This document shows, piece after piece, positions 48,001 to 57,210 of a DNA stretch of 64,000 nt. The notes beneath the pieces are model-generated. The model worked only from the letters and a program-made list of their open reading frames with translations. It had not been told where the DNA came from and made no database searches. The stretch is from Branchiostoma floridae (Eukaryota > Chordata > Leptocardii > Amphioxiformes > Branchiostomatidae). The stretch is from contig NC_049980.1 of NCBI RefSeq assembly GCF_000003815.2, positions 6,076,527-6,140,526 on the forward strand, read 5' to 3'. How positions within the stretch are numbered: position 1 is the first letter of the stretch; each line of letters begins with the position of its first letter. The translations under genes were made by a program, and so were the position numbers.

Positions 48001-51000
48001 ATTCGATGTCAACTTTACCACAACACTTTTGGTTTGTACCAAACAGCACAACAGCTGCCACATCCCCCTAACAATGGTTTATTGTCTCCCCTCAGGTTGG
48101 GGCCGCTCTACACGTGTCCCCCACCTCTCCAAACCGAACAGGGCTGACGTCATCACCCGGGCAACCAAGGGTGGCCACGCCCCAACTGTCCACATCAACA
48201 GCAGCACCTCACGGCGTTGCCACGGTAACAGAACCAAAGACTTCGGTACCCTTCTCTGCGCCAGGGTCGTCCGTGCCACTCACTCATCAGGTTGTCATCA
48301 TTGTACCTGTCTTGCATGTATAACTATAATAATAGATATGAAACTGTGCTTTTCTTTCTGTATATTTTTGTACGTTTTTTACGTTTTCTCACTTGCTTTA
48401 TGGCCATGATGATTCGATTGTTGAGTTAAGAAAAGTCCTGGGTCACATCAATGTGGTCAATTGTTTTCTTCAGTTTCACCTAACAGCAATGGATTTGGAG
48501 CAGATGTTTGTCTTGTGTTTGTACTTTGTTTGTGCTTGCCTCAGTGACTTCATACATGTAGGGCAGCAAGTTTGCTTGCTGTTTTAGTAGCAGGGTATAT
48601 TTTTACAGGGAGAAGTAGCGACCCCTTCCCTTGTGTCATATATCGGCGGCCCTAAAACTAGAAGGCTACTTTCAACCACCCCGATACTGCAGCCCATTAG
48701 ATATAACAGAGAGGGGAACACATTTCTACCTTAGTCACTCAGTGAACATATTACCAACCATTTGCAAAAAGACTAAAACACCCAGCCTTCAAAGCAAAAA
48801 TACTGGAAGCAAAATATTATTGAGTTTTCTTCAATGACGATTCAAACCATCCTCCTGACGCCCGGTCCCCAACGGCACTACCTTATGGGGCCCTGCTGTC
48901 CCAGGCCCTACCTACGGGTATTATGATTGTCGCCACAAACAAGCTGTCAACCAATCAGAGAACAGGCCTTCCTTGGCTGTTGTCACAAGCTGTCTCGCAA
49001 AGGCCGCTGGGAAGCTATCAGCCAATTATGTTACGTATTACCATGACTTTGTTTGCTCACCATGCCAACGCCCGATCCCCAACGGCTGACTGCCCATATA
49101 AGGGCAAGCTCATTAATATTCATAAGCAAGGCACCCCTAATAACCGAATACTGTGGTTGATTTGTCAGGGTTGATATCATAGGCTTTGCCGTGATTGTCA
49201 ACCCTGAGTGTGAGGGTGATTCAAACCTACATTGTAAATGTTTGGTTTTGAAGTTGTTCAGGCTGAGAATCAAGTGACCCAACTGATATGTTTTGTTCCT
49301 GCAAGTTTACCAAAGAGGAAAGATGGTCATGAATTTGCATGTTCCTGAAAGCCAGCTTTATAGTGTCTTTATTATTACGTATGCACACATATACATGTAG
49401 CTTGTCACATATACATGTCTCATATTCATCTGTGGCCCTGTAAGGATTTATAAACTGATTCCATACACAAAGTAAAGCAGTCACCAACAAACAAGCTTTC
49501 GATCAGTACTCTGATCCTTATCAAGTCTGAATGATCCATTGCCACACTTCTACCCAGGTCACATGACATAGGCTATTGGTCATTTGAACTTGAGGAGGAT
49601 TAGAGTGCTAGATAAAAGCTTGTTGGCTATATGGCACTTAGGCCACAGCAAGTAAATTTTATGGATGAAATCCACGGCAGACCTCAAAAATGATGAGATA
49701 GCGCCCAAAAAAAACAAGATGGGTAAAAAAAACAAGATGGCAAAACAGACACTACAAACATTGTATCAAGACTCAAAGTGACAAAATATGGCATCACAGC
49801 CAACAAGGCATTCGTTCCTGTATTCAAGAAGTGAACAAGTGTAGCAAAAGTTATACTAGTGTGGTAGACTGATATTACCGACCATGTTGGCAACCACACT
49901 CATGACTTGCATATTGGTGCCACTCTTACAACTATCCAGAAAGTTTCACTTCTGCAACTACAGTCAAGGCTACCACTCTAGAGTCGATCTTACAAACAAT
50001 TATTAGCTTACAGCACAACTTATTTACCCATTTTGGTATATTCGACCATCCCTGAAGCAGGAAAAAAATTCTTTTTTTTTTTCTGAAATCAGGCGAAAAT
50101 CAATGAGCGTGCGGATGTCATCCATAAAATTTACTAGCTGTGGCCTTAGCTTTGCGTACGGAAATAGTGTATAAAATCATTAAGGTACATTGTACACTGC
50201 ATGTTCTGATTAATCTGATTTGGCTAAAAAAACATAACCTGTGTGCATGCTTGCACAGAGACAGCCATTTTACCACATTGCTATTTTGGAGTACCAAGTT
50301 CCTTCAACTGACAGTCTGTTCACTGAAGCCATCGTTTTCAAATGTCTTGAATATGCCACATGTCTCTTTTGTGTGCCAGTCAGCTTTTTAAGAGAATTCC
50401 TGAAACATTGGGTTGAATTCCTGAAATGTGTTCAACTTTGTTGAATCATCAAGAACATCACACAAATGAGCTCTATGGTATATGTACGATATTTGGAAAA
50501 CACACATATCTTAAACATTCAGCCCTCAATTCATCAGCTGTTGGTGTTGATTGTTTTCACCTAGCTAGCTGTATTTTAGTACTGTTGGTATGAAATTTAT
50601 TTAGCAGGACTGTATTTTTAACATAGACCCTTGCAAATGAACAGCAGATTTTTAAGTCCGGTAGCTTTTTGTAGTGTCAAAGGGCCATATGATGAAATAC
50701 AAAATTGTGCATTACATGTATATTTGGGATGAAATACAAATTTGCTATGCATGTAGCACTATTGTCTGTTAACTGTTGCCTTTATAATCATGTGGACAAA
50801 AAGTAGTGCCAGAAATTTGGTCCATTTTCTGTGGTTTTAAAGATTCAAGGTCTTTATAAGCTGTAACTACGTTTGGTTCAAGTATTGCTACAAAAGGTTT
50901 GAATGTATATTCTACCTACCAAGCTCATCATTGATATCCAAATGAATCAAATTGTTTGCAATGAGTCGAAGCTTTGGCTATGGTTATTCCAATGAATCCA

Positions 51001-53648
51001 CATTGCTAAAAAAGTGTCAATGTGATGTTGCCATGCACTTGTTCCAGACACAGACTGTTTAATAATAGTATTGTATCAGATCATATTCATTTTTGGTGGA
51101 GGCATGCATATATTTACTGAAACTGCATGTACAAAACATAAGAAATCTAATCTGGATGTATTGTTGAACAGTATTAAGGTACATGTATAGGTAGGGCTAG
51201 TGGGCAATGAAGCCAGCATTTGATGTAGAAATGGATTGCATGAAGTATAGCCAAGGCCTCTTTGACACATAGAAAATGACTTCTTTGTATCTGCTGTTTA
51301 TTTGAAGCGAAGAGCCCTTTAAAGTCACAACTGTTACAAAATCACTTTGTTCACCTTATGAAGAGTTTAGATTAAAGCCTATATTGAAAAATGCCTGTGT
51401 TTGTGTAGTAATTGTTAGGTGAGGAAGTAAGAGATGGGCTCATAAAGAAATTGTTTATGGTCTTTTGTTGTTGGAACTTGGTCTTCATTCTTTAGTGTGA
51501 TGATTTTTGTTTCAGACCAGGGCTGCCTCTAGGACCCATCCCTTGCTTGTTGACATAAAATTTCGTCTGTCGCACTCATTGTTGAAAAGAAGAACTTGAA
51601 TACGGGTCTTGGAAGGCATTTACCATGATCAATATTTTTTGTGGGCTGGGGGAGGGGTGCAAAGGAACAGGCAAAATTTGATTCAATTGGAATTTGGAAG
51701 CCAAGATTTCAGTACATTTTGATTGTCATTTTAAAGGCAACCTAAGCAATATTACAGCGTCAAAGTGGAAATATTCTAAATAAGGCGATCTGCTTGATAT
51801 TGACATCTACTGCACTGTATTCTCACATTTACATAATAATTTGATACTTTGAGCAGTTAAAAACAGCCCAGAGACAAGTTGCACGAGGATATTCCTTATT
51901 ATTGTACCCCCCCACCCCCCCCCCAAAAAAAAATAAGGACTTGATCTGGAATCCTTGTGCAACTCATTCCCGCGCTGTTTTCAACGGCTCAATTTATGAA
52001 ATAATGATGTAAATGTGCTAAAATAGTGCATTAGATGTCAATATTATACAGACTGCCTTATTCAGAATATTTCCACTTTTAACAATGTGATATTGCTTTG
52101 GTTGCCTTTAAGCTTGCAAAGATATATTTTCCTGTCCCAAAGTTCACATCTTTTGGAAGTTTGAAACTACCCACTGCACTGTGTCAGTATTGTTAAGTGT
52201 GTTTGTTTTTGCAAAGTCATGAAGTACCATTAACATCAAGCTTAGAATGTCACCCTGTCATGTGACCAAGCTGTGACCAATCAGGGCAAAGAGACTGACA
52301 TGTAACACCAGGTTGTGCTTTCCAGGTGACAGGCACTAACCAGACAGAGGCAGCACATTTGGGCCCAGCAGATTCGAGGCTCTCGGTTTCACTGACAGCG
52401 GAGGAAAGCCTGTCGCAACAACCACTCACTGACAGGTCACACATGAAGAACATTACGCTGGTCGAACTGATAACTGGCAAACCTCCGTCGGATAAACCGA
52501 CGAGTAAAAGTACCACAGACAATTTGCCACCACGACCTAGTACACTAGAGATGCTACCACAGACTTCTGTATCAGAAGCATTCAATGTCAAGTCCAGTCA
52601 ATTTCCGGCAAAACTCCTTGAAGCGAGTTCACCGGCAGACTCCATTTCCAGCAGTGAGAGTGTAAGCAGTGAGAGGAGCGCGGCCAGCGTGCACTCCTTA
52701 CCTCCGCACGGAGGTTCCCGTACGCCCAGAGCGTTGAAAGTCTCGTCACACTACCTCTTGTCTTCCTCCACGCAAGCCTTGAAGCACCTGAGGGAAAACC
52801 ATGGAAAGGGGAGAAGCGCTGCGAGGCCACGGAATCCGGACGAGCCCCCGCGAGCGTCAAGCGCGCCTCCCGTACCTGGCAAGATCTTTGAGAACGAAGT
52901 TGAGAACGTCCGTGCTGCAAGTGTTGCAAGTGTACCCGCCGTAACTGACATTTATGAAAATGGCCAGGCCTCGTGCGCCACACGAGGCAACCTCACAACC
53001 AACGACGCAAGTTTAGCGCACGTTAGCAGACCCACGTCCAACCCCGGAGTGTTGACTCCCGTACAGGTCGCTCCGACGGACAGCGCGCCCAGCTTGGTGA
53101 ACCAGCACGTCGGCGTGCCGGTGAGTTTTGTCGGATTTCAGAACGTGGTGAGGTTGCCGCAGGGCGCCCTCCCACAGCACATACAGGTGCCCCAGGGGAT
53201 GATACAGGGGATGAACCAGGTACATGTGGGGAACATGATGCAACAGGTGGGGCAGATCGTCAACGTTTCCCCCCAGACTCTGTCCGCCCCGCCCCAGCTG
53301 CACCACCCCCAGCAAGTCTTGGTGTCCATGTCCTCGAACGGCAACGCCATCCCCATCACCATGAACCAAGTCAGCCTGCACCACCAGAACAACGCCAACA
53401 ACACCGTCGTGAACTGTGTACAGAACGCCAACAACATCAACACCATGCAGAATGCCGGCGGAACGCCCGGAGGGAACGCGAACTGCGTCGGACCAAACTC
53501 CAACAACAGCGGCGGCCACACCACCAACGCAGGCACCAAGTGTTCCTGTAGGCTGAAGGCCATGGTCATGTGTAAAAGTTGCGGTGCGTTCTGTCACGAC
53601 GATTGTATAGGGCCGTCTAGGCTATGTGTTACTTGTCTTATTAAGTAA
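20989..53648 (+). CDS. ASXL: ASXL (Additional sex combs-like) Polycomb/PR-DUB subunit, complete
   Basis: ASXL proteins bind and activate the BAP1 deubiquitinase, which removes ubiquitin from histone H2A. Exons: 20989-21045, 23563-23645, 28844-28952, 29768-29891, 31577-31761, 34276-34405, 35080-35225, 36382-36415, 36833-36912, 37620-37803, 39102-39213, 40888-41578, 42609-42728, 48096-48290 and 52326-53648. All borders are GT/AG and all phases match, giving 1190 residues. Domains: HARE-HTH at residues 1-83, a His- and Lys-rich patch at about 187-210, DEUBAD at about 300-410 with the NEF motif at 361-363, a TLAxIKAQT motif at 636-645 and again at 657-666, and a C-terminal PHD finger at 1154-1190. 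Human ASXL1-3 are longer, so the central disordered part is shorter here. The start has a reasonable context (cagccATGa). One copy seems to stand for the three vertebrate paralogues. Confidence 0.95.
21706..22104 (+). mobile_element. tRNA-derived SINE (family A) with (AAAC)n tail
   Basis: The head has an A-box-like ggtggcacaatggtagggtg and a B-box-like gggttcaaatc spaced as in a tRNA gene, followed by a body (gaggtcccgtgtttgagaag) and ending in an acaaac repeat at 22081-22104. The complement at 40075-40350 is a second copy. Located in ASXL intron 1. Confidence 0.75.
22800..22976. mobile_element. foldback/MITE-like element, ctctacaactggat arms
   Basis: The left arm aatctctacaactggat and the right arm atccagttgtagagatt are complementary, and the homology extends outward (ttcaaatgcaactc against gttgtatttgaa). 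About 100 bp of unrelated sequence lies between. Fragments of the same family appear near 28445, 32820 and 61880. Confidence 0.6.
23563..28952 (+). CDS. ASXL: ASXL exons 2 and 3 (rest of HARE-HTH domain)
   Basis: Exon 2 (23563-23645) encodes [20 protein letters not shown] and the following EEGLKEI. Exon 3 (28844-28952) encodes [20 protein letters not shown], then [16 protein letters not shown]. Together with exon 1 they form the winged-helix HARE-HTH domain, which in ASXL1 has been linked to DNA binding. The exon 2 donor splits an Asn codon (aa|t), and the phases match. The intron between them (23646-28843) holds a TIR element at 26674-27436 and other repeats but no gene that I can support. 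Confidence 0.93.
24505..24518. repeat. poly-G run
   Basis: An uninterrupted run of 13-14 G on the plus strand in ASXL intron 2. The true length may differ, as such runs are error-prone to sequence. Confidence 0.8.
25944..26415. mobile_element. hAT-like MITE, TAGGGGTGGGTACCG family, copy 1
   Basis: The ends are taggggtgggtaccggtac on the left and the complement ggtacccacccca on the right, with internal attcaggattctg and ctgatatttttcaggtcc blocks shared with the element at 56099-56525. No clean target duplication was seen here. No coding capacity. Confidence 0.65.
26674..27436. mobile_element. MITE, CAGGGCTCGAAATAC family, copy 2
   Basis: The 763-bp element starts cagggctcgaaatacactt and ends ggtatttcgagccctg, flanked by CATTG on both sides (26669-26673 and 27437-27441). 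Subterminal ttgcaccagtgcaagtt repeats occur at both ends. In ASXL intron 2. Confidence 0.8.
29007..29558. mobile_element. MITE, CAGGGCTCGAAATAC family, copy 3, with nested element
   Basis: The ends are cagggctcgaaatac and gtatttcgagccctg; the flanking five bases (catga and tatga) differ by one. A second GC-rich palindromic element (about 29055-29287, with gcggtggatt and aaccaccgcgaac blocks) is nested inside. It lies in ASXL intron 3, about 55 bp after exon 3. Confidence 0.72.
29768..36415 (+). CDS. ASXL: ASXL exons 4-8 (disordered linker with His/Lys-rich patch)
   Basis: The exons are 29768-29891, 31577-31761, 34276-34405, 35080-35225 and 36382-36415. They encode an acidic Ser/Asp stretch ending in basic GKEKRK, an Ala-rich segment, a run of alternating CAT/CAC codons giving [20 protein letters not shown] with a likely nuclear-localisation role, a Ser/Thr-rich segment, and a short basic [11 protein letters not shown]. 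No folded domain is visible. All junction phases match, which is the main evidence for these poorly conserved exons. Confidence 0.85.
30757..30776. repeat. (GGAAA)n microsatellite
   Basis: Tandem ggaaa units on the plus strand directly beside a SINE (30787-31055), perhaps the expanded tail of that element. Confidence 0.6.
30787..31055 (-). mobile_element. tRNA-derived SINE (family B), best copy
   Basis: On the minus strand the head reads tagtccagtggttagcggcc (A box) and aagttcgattcctgctgt (B box, near-perfect GTTCGATTCC), followed by the body with gaaagggtcgcagtccttag. This is the least decayed of four copies and shows clearly that the family derives from a tRNA. In ASXL intron 4. Confidence 0.8.
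31850..32396 (-). mobile_element. tRNA-derived SINE (family C)
   Basis: The minus-strand head reads tagctcaactggtagcagcc (A box) and gttcctggttccaattgg (B-box region). Internal blocks (aagccatgcggtaagcaatg, ttcattgaacatgaactccc) recur at 34566-35026, and a shorter piece is seen near 48560-48640. In ASXL intron 5. Confidence 0.65.
33386..33585 (+). mobile_element. tRNA-derived SINE relic (family B)
   Basis: It begins with agtccagtggttagggacta, then gatgggatgttaagctgtgg and cattgtgcttgtcgaaaaca, the complement of the other family-B copies. In ASXL intron 5. Confidence 0.6.
33994..34099. mobile_element. 106-bp palindromic MITE with TA ends
   Basis: The left end is tactgtaaattcag and the right end gcatttacagta, with an interior containing tgcggtggattaatg and its near-complement aaccaccgcaaaatt. 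A related, larger and decayed copy is nested at about 29055-29287. TA at both ends fits a Tc1/mariner-type target site. Confidence 0.65.
34566..35026 (-). mobile_element. tRNA-derived SINE relic (family C)
   Basis: It shares aagccatgtggtaagcaatg, cttcatcaaagtcaat and aaccaggacctcaactgtga with 31850-32396. It ends about 50 bp before ASXL exon 7. Confidence 0.6.
35254..35385. repeat. GC-rich hairpin element with gtattccg arms
   Basis: atacaacacggtgtattccg at 35254-35273 pairs with cggaatacaccgtgttgtgt at 35366-35385. An inner pair, agccctcccgcgggt against acccgcgggagggct, lengthens the hairpin. A half copy (acacggggtattccgtatcg) lies at about 35918-35940. Located 28 bp after the exon 7 donor. 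Confidence 0.7.
36833..39213 (+). CDS. ASXL: ASXL exons 9-11 (DEUBAD domain)
   Basis: Exon 9 (36833-36912) ends with [16 protein letters not shown], exon 10 (37620-37803) begins [20 protein letters not shown] and contains LSNEFF, and exon 11 (39102-39213) contains [19 protein letters not shown] and [14 protein letters not shown]. This is the deubiquitinase adaptor (DEUBAD/ASXH) domain that binds the BAP1 C-terminus and stimulates it. The NEF loop that contacts ubiquitin is present (residues 361-363), so the activating surface looks intact. Confidence 0.95.
38150..39090. repeat. ASXL: tandem repeat of about 120-150 bp before ASXL exon 11
   Basis: Six to seven units share ttgttttaggtccattgttg, then agagacagctctccctgtct and cttaatggtgtggtcccttg. 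Unit length varies. The last unit ends only about 15-20 bp before the exon 11 acceptor at 39102, so the repeat contributes to the 3' splice-site region. Confidence 0.85.
39378..39640 (+). repeat. ASXL: partial duplication of ASXL exon 11 and its intron
   Basis: gagaagcactatgaagcctt and tctggggacagaacaggtca recur with the donor intact, followed by the same downstream intron (caggcctggctac, atcacgccaggctactcaga). The duplicate lacks the first two thirds of the exon and has no clear acceptor; a roughly 70-bp insert separates its exon and intron parts. It is most likely not spliced in. Confidence 0.8.
39664..40003. mobile_element. hAT-like MITE with 8-bp target duplication
   Basis: This 340-bp element begins caggggtctagtcagc and ends ggctaaagccctg. 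It is flanked by perfect 8-bp repeats ATTGTATA (39656-39663 and 40004-40011), diagnostic of the hAT superfamily. The interior has repeated ttgacggaaa/tttccgtca words. No coding capacity. Confidence 0.88.
40075..40350 (-). mobile_element. tRNA-derived SINE (family A), second copy
   Basis: On the minus strand, gtggcattgtgtggcgcaat (A-box region) and ccaggttcaaaactg (B box) are followed by ggaggtcccgtgtttgggag, matching 21706-22104. In ASXL intron 11. Confidence 0.72.
40888..41578 (+). CDS. ASXL: ASXL exon 12 (Ser/His-rich central region)
   Basis: This 691-bp exon encodes residues from about 415 to 645. It is rich in Ser, Gln and His (for example [18 protein letters not shown]) with a run of Ser encoded by TCATCATCC repeats. 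It ends with a basic segment ([19 protein letters not shown]) and [11 protein letters not shown]. It is likely disordered apart from this conserved end. The acceptor is tatttcag|c and the donor cag|gtaata. Confidence 0.9.
41754..41853. other. assembly gap (100 N)
   Basis: Exactly 100 N in ASXL intron 12; a fixed gap size suggests the true length is unknown. No exon is needed here, since exons 12 and 13 join in phase 0. Confidence 1.
42609..42728 (+). CDS. ASXL: ASXL exon 13 (conserved [12 protein letters not shown] helix)
   Basis: This 40-codon phase 0/0 exon encodes [20 protein letters not shown], matching the conserved RTLADIKAKAQ helix region of vertebrate ASXL proteins (from memory). The same motif appears at the end of exon 12, so it is doubled in this protein. 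The exon is flanked on the right by the 4.9-kb inverted-repeat element. Confidence 0.88.
43291..43900. repeat. direct repeats inside the 4.9-kb TIR element
   Basis: Three copies begin gaagatttgct at 43291, 43492 and 43763. The first two share over 180 bp (for example aaccgactgttccgcacatg and gcaaagtatgcttttactga) at high identity; the third is more diverged. The frames are not consistently open, so no coding role is assigned. Confidence 0.8.
44701..44800. other. assembly gap (100 N)
   Basis: Fixed-size gap inside the large TIR element; coding sequence could be missing here. Confidence 1.
46729..46828. other. assembly gap (100 N)
   Basis: Fixed-size gap at the junction of the duplicated blocks of the TIR element, where assembly would be difficult. 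Confidence 1.
48096..48290 (+). CDS. ASXL: ASXL exon 14 (Ser/Thr/Pro-rich)
   Basis: This 65-codon exon, phase 0/0, opens [20 protein letters not shown] and is rich in Ser, Thr and Pro. No known domain is visible. It is called because the acceptor (ctcag|gttggg) and donor (cag|gttgtc) keep frame with exons 13 and 15. The donor is the weakest in the gene, so the 3' end is somewhat less sure. Confidence 0.7.
51731..52111. mobile_element. palindromic MITE with TTAA ends
   Basis: The ends ttaaaggcaacctaagcaat and attgctttggttgcctttaa are complementary, and pairing continues inward with gtggaaatattct against agaatatttccac. TTAA at both ends fits a piggyBac- or Kolobok-like target. A C-run/A-run (51907-51931) lies in the middle. 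Located about 210 bp before the last ASXL exon. Confidence 0.75.
52326..53648 (+). CDS. ASXL: ASXL last exon with C-terminal PHD finger
   Basis: This exon encodes residues 751-1190. The first part is Ser/Thr-rich. The middle is Gln- and Asn-rich ([13 protein letters not shown]). The last 37 residues form the atypical PHD finger of ASXL: cysteines in CSC, CKSC, FCHDDC and CVTC with the central His, followed by LIK and a TAA stop. In ASXL the PHD finger is a chromatin-reading or partner-binding module. The acceptor is tttccag|gtgaca. Confidence 0.95.
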   Translation: MTGTNQTEAAHLGPADSRLSVSLTAEESLSQQPLTDRSHMKNITLVELITGKPPSDKPTSKSTTDNLPPRPSTLEMLPQTSVSEAFNVKSSQFPAKLLEASSPADSISSSESVSSERSAASVHSLPPHGGSRTPRALKVSSHYLLSSSTQALKHLRENHGKGRSAARPRNPDEPPRASSAPPVPGKIFENEVENVRAASVASVPAVTDIYENGQASCATRGNLTTNDASLAHVSRPTSNPGVLTPVQVAPTDSAPSLVNQHVGVPVSFVGFQNVVRLPQGALPQHIQVPQGMIQGMNQVHVGNMMQQVGQIVNVSPQTLSAPPQLHHPQQVLVSMSSNGNAIPITMNQVSLHHQNNANNTVVNCVQNANNINTMQNAGGTPGGNANCVGPNSNNSGGHTTNAGTKCSCRLKAMVMCKSCGAFCHDDCIGPSRLCVTCLIK

Positions 53649-53860
53649 CCTCAACTTGTGCTGCTCTGATAAGTATTGTCACCCCCCTGTTATGTACATT
53701 GTATGGCAAATAAGGACTACTAAGTGTAGAATGTGTAGCCAGCCTGTATATATCATTATAGGGGAGGCTAAAAAAGTGATCATGGTATTTTCATTGCATC
53801 TACATTGTACATGTATGTTAAAGATAAAGCTTGTCAGAAAATAAAGTATGGATGGAAAAT
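53649..53860 (+). terminator. ASXL: ASXL 3' UTR with polyadenylation signal
   Basis: The first AATAAA after the ASXL stop is at 53840-53845, about 190 bp downstream, in AT-rich sequence. It is the likely polyadenylation signal, giving a short 3' UTR. Longer forms cannot be excluded. Confidence 0.6.
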
Positions 53861-54294
53861 AGAATACGTATAGAGGCAGTGATTAACTAAAGACAACCAA
53901 ATTATAAATGCTTAGTAAGTGCTTGATTAGGCGACTGAGACTGCAAGTGGTATTTTACATGTTTGCAGATTTTCTAGAGAAATATACATACAATTATGAT
54001 AAATACATTTAACACAGTGATGATCCACACAAGTCCTTGGAATGAAATGTTGCATAATAGATCCGTATTTGTACAAAACGAAGGCTGCACCACTTCTGTC
54101 ACAGGTTTTAAAATCCGAAAGTTTCATGTAAGAATTCGGACCAAAATGGCGAGAAAATAGAGAAAAAGCAATTGTTTAGCCTTCCTTGTGTCAAAATCCT
54201 TTAAATGGGGACTGACTGAAGGAATGACATGTGTGACAGCAGATTCTGGAAGTACAGACAAAACTGCCCACAGACCACCACTTGGGACTGGTAA

Positions 54295-54425
54295 AATGTG
54301 GTCTATGTGTAAAGGTGGTCACTATAGACAGGGTTCAAATGCTTGTGTCAATGGAAAAATCATCTAAGGGACAATGGCCAGGTGGTCTTTATGTGAAGGT
54401 GATCACGTTGAACAGGTTTGACTGT
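54295..54425 (+). repeat. dispersed repeat related to the minisatellite flank
   Basis: It contains ggtggtcactatagacaggg, aatggccaggtggtctttat and gtgatcacgttgaacaggtt, the same order of landmarks as 15113-15230 and the complement of 10085-10200. Confidence 0.6.
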
Positions 54426-54770
54426 ATTCAGCTTTTAGCACAGCAATTTTGTTTCATCCTTGAAATACAATGTACGCCCAAGTCCACGGCTGTAGCTGCA
54501 AAATGAGTCAGTTTTCAAAATTCGCATGCATCTTAAGAAATGACAAGATTCTGATATATATATATTGCTTATGGTAATGAACTTTGCTGTCATGCATGTA
54601 CTTATTACTACATATGAGGATGAAATGATGAAAGAAAAATTGATGTAGCCTCTGCCTGTTGTCAAGTTGATACATGTATATTCCCTAATATTGTTCAGTC
54701 CTGTTGCCAAAAGAAATGGAAATGAAAGTTTGAAAAGATTTTGCACTGTAAATCTAGAGTCTCTAAGGTA

Positions 54771-55315
54771 GGAGGGGCGTTCAATAAGTAATAACTCTGA
54801 CCCACTTCCAGTTGTCTGATCTAGATGAAATTTTGCATGTGTAATGATTCATATCTCTATAGAGCTCTGAACTAATTGTGGTTTCTGATTTACTGGTGTT
54901 TAAACTGAGTTAGGTGTGAAATGGAGCCCATTGAGTGTCGCGCAGTGATCTGGTTTTTGTATTTGAAAGGACGCACACCAAAGGAGACTTTCAATGAAAT
55001 GAAAGAAACTTATGGTGATGATGCACCATCATATGACCTTGTAAAATGCTGGCATTTTTAATTCAAACATGGCCGGAAGTCTGTGGAAACAGCTCCCAGA
55101 CCTGGTCGTTCCTCTTCTGCCATTGATGAGGCATCTGTTGGAGGACCAACCTGGGGTGTCCTACAAAAACGGTGTCCAGAGCTGCATCAAACGATGGGAG
55201 AAATGCATAACTCTGGGTGGTTCCTATGAAGAGAAAGACTAATAACTGTGCCAAGTTTCATTAGTCTTCTGCTATGTGAAATGAGTCAGAGTTATTACTT
55301 ATTGGATGCCCCTTT
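54771..55315 (+). pseudogene. internally deleted mariner transposon
   Basis: The termini are complementary (gttcaataagtaataactct against agagttattacttattggat) with TA at each side. Inside, the frame reads MEPIECRAVIWFLYLKGRTP, then a typical mariner helix-turn-helix (PSYDLVKCWHF, a stop, FKHGRKSVETAPRPGRSS). After a deletion comes a mariner C-terminus in a different frame (IKRWEKCITLGGSYEEKD, stop). The catalytic DDD/DDE part is missing, so the copy is dead. It could still be mobilised by an intact relative, since both ends survive. Confidence 0.88.
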
Positions 55316-56098
55316 TATAGGTATGTTATGCCTTAGTTGGTACATGTACCTGGTGAATGTACATGTAACCTGCTGTTTCTTAGTTTGGTTCTTGGAAGTG
55401 CATGACACATTGCAGCTGCTTGCAATGGCCAATGCACCATACTGTTAGTGTTATTGTATATAGTAATTTATTTTTGAGGGTTTGCAGTATTTTGCCGGAT
55501 TTTCAAGGTGTTTTCTTTCATTTGTTTTGTACTTATGCCAGGGAAATGTGACTAAACTGCATGTCATCAAATTGATGAGAAGAATTTGTATTCCCTTTGC
55601 AAAACCTTGTAATTCGTGGTTGAAACAAGATGGTAGGCAGGCAGGCAACAGAACAAGCATTTTGCAGGAGGTTTAAGTAAATGCAACTATTAAACCACAG
55701 TGAAAACTGTCAACACTTACAGTAAATCAATAGGACGTGCTCCCGGAGAAGTTTTCCCAAATCCAAACTTACAAGCAAATTTCTGGTCCTTGGAATGAAT
55801 TTCATGAAAGATTTCAACTTTCTGATCCTGAAAATGAATTAATTCTGATATCCATTGTTGACGTGAAGAAAAAATGAAGTATGTTCTTTTCGTCACCCAT
55901 GCATGTACAAATATCAAAGACTTAATAGAATGGACAGATGATGTTTGGGTCGCTCTTCACAATGTCATGTAGATTCTCATGTATGTGGTGGAAACAGGAA
56001 TAGAACGATTTGGTCTCGAAGCAAGGAAACATTCAAGTCGTGCCATTTGTCATCTAATACAAAATATATCTCGCAACAGAATGCTATATAGTTGCTTC

Positions 56099-56525
56099 TA
56101 GGGTTGGGTACCGATACAGAAAATTCAGGTCCAGGTCCGTTTCAGGTCCAAAGGATCAGGTCCGGACCTGAACCTGGACCTGATTCAGTATGACTCATAC
56201 CAATGGTCCATTTCACTACAAAGAAATCTGTTTGGTGGAGTATTAGACTTACACTGGCATTTTAAAGTCCTACAACGCTAACTGCACCTGTACGATTGAC
56301 TGTAAAACTTGGTAGAAATTACTATAAACTCTACTCTACTTCACTCTTGTCATTTTCTTCCAACTGCAAGCGCCAAAACGCGTGAATGCCTGATAAAATA
56401 ATATGTTAATTTTCCAATCGGTCCAACATCCGGTTCACCTACTTTTTTCAGGTCCGGTTTTTCTGGACCGGTCCAATAAGAAAAAACGGTTTTGTACCGG
56501 TACGCTGTACCGATACCCAGCGCTA
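56099..56525. mobile_element. hAT-like MITE with 8-bp target duplication, copy 2
   Basis: The ends are tagggttgggtaccgatac and gtaccgatacccagcgcta, flanked by perfect GTTGCTTC (56091-56098 and 56526-56533). Internal blocks (attcaggtccaggtccg, tttttctggaccgg) match 25944-26415. The 8-bp duplication places both in the hAT superfamily. Confidence 0.85.
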
Positions 56526-56858
56526 GTTGCTTCATATATTGTGTATCATGTCAAGTTCTACATGGATGTCTAACCTTCATCAATGTGTCGTTATTTGTGA
56601 GTACTGATAAAACGTGTCAGACATATTTGGAACAATATAAGGACATGTTGATTTGATTACATGAATGGCACCCTCTGGGAACCCCAAAACTGATGCAAGC
56701 ATGCAAAGAAAAAAAATTAGTCCCAATAAAGTTGCCTTTAATATGAAATCTAGGTAGTACAGAAGATTGAACAAATTACTGAACACATCGAGTATGGTAC
56801 AGCAATCTTCTTTGTCTTTGCAATGAATGAATTTGAATTTGACATTCTACATCATAAG

Positions 56859-57210
56859 GCCACACCAATTTAATTTCTTGGTTCACGGATTTTTTCATAA
56901 AAAATATGGAGCGAGAGGGCAAAATAAAAATAAAAATTGTAAAATGGTTGGGGTAAAGGTAATGGCTAATCCAAAACATAAAGAAAAAAAGTTTTCAGCT
57001 TGAAAAAAGTACAAAAACACTATTTTTGTACAGTAACAGCACCTGTACCCACCCTTTAAGGAGCTTATAATATAAAGGCCAATTTGCTACACCAGAAAGT
57101 TGGTGAATGGTTTCATTAATGGTGAAAATTTGCTGGGTAGTAATTTTTTTTTTTTTTCCAAAAAATAGGAGCGAGCGAATCCGTGAACCAATAAATTAAA
57201 TCGGTGTGGC
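56859..57210. mobile_element. palindromic MITE with 5-bp target duplication
   Basis: The left end gccacaccaatttaatttct and the right end aaattaaatcggtgtggc are complementary over more than 30 bp (also ggttcacggatt against aatccgtgaacc). ATAAG flanks both sides (56854-56858 and 57211-57215). No coding capacity. Confidence 0.82.

Noticed and set aside
53013..53597. A 194-residue minus-strand ORF over the last ASXL exon
   Set aside because: It is the antisense shadow of the GC-rich Gln/Asn-coding part of ASXL; it has low-complexity composition and no recognisable domain.
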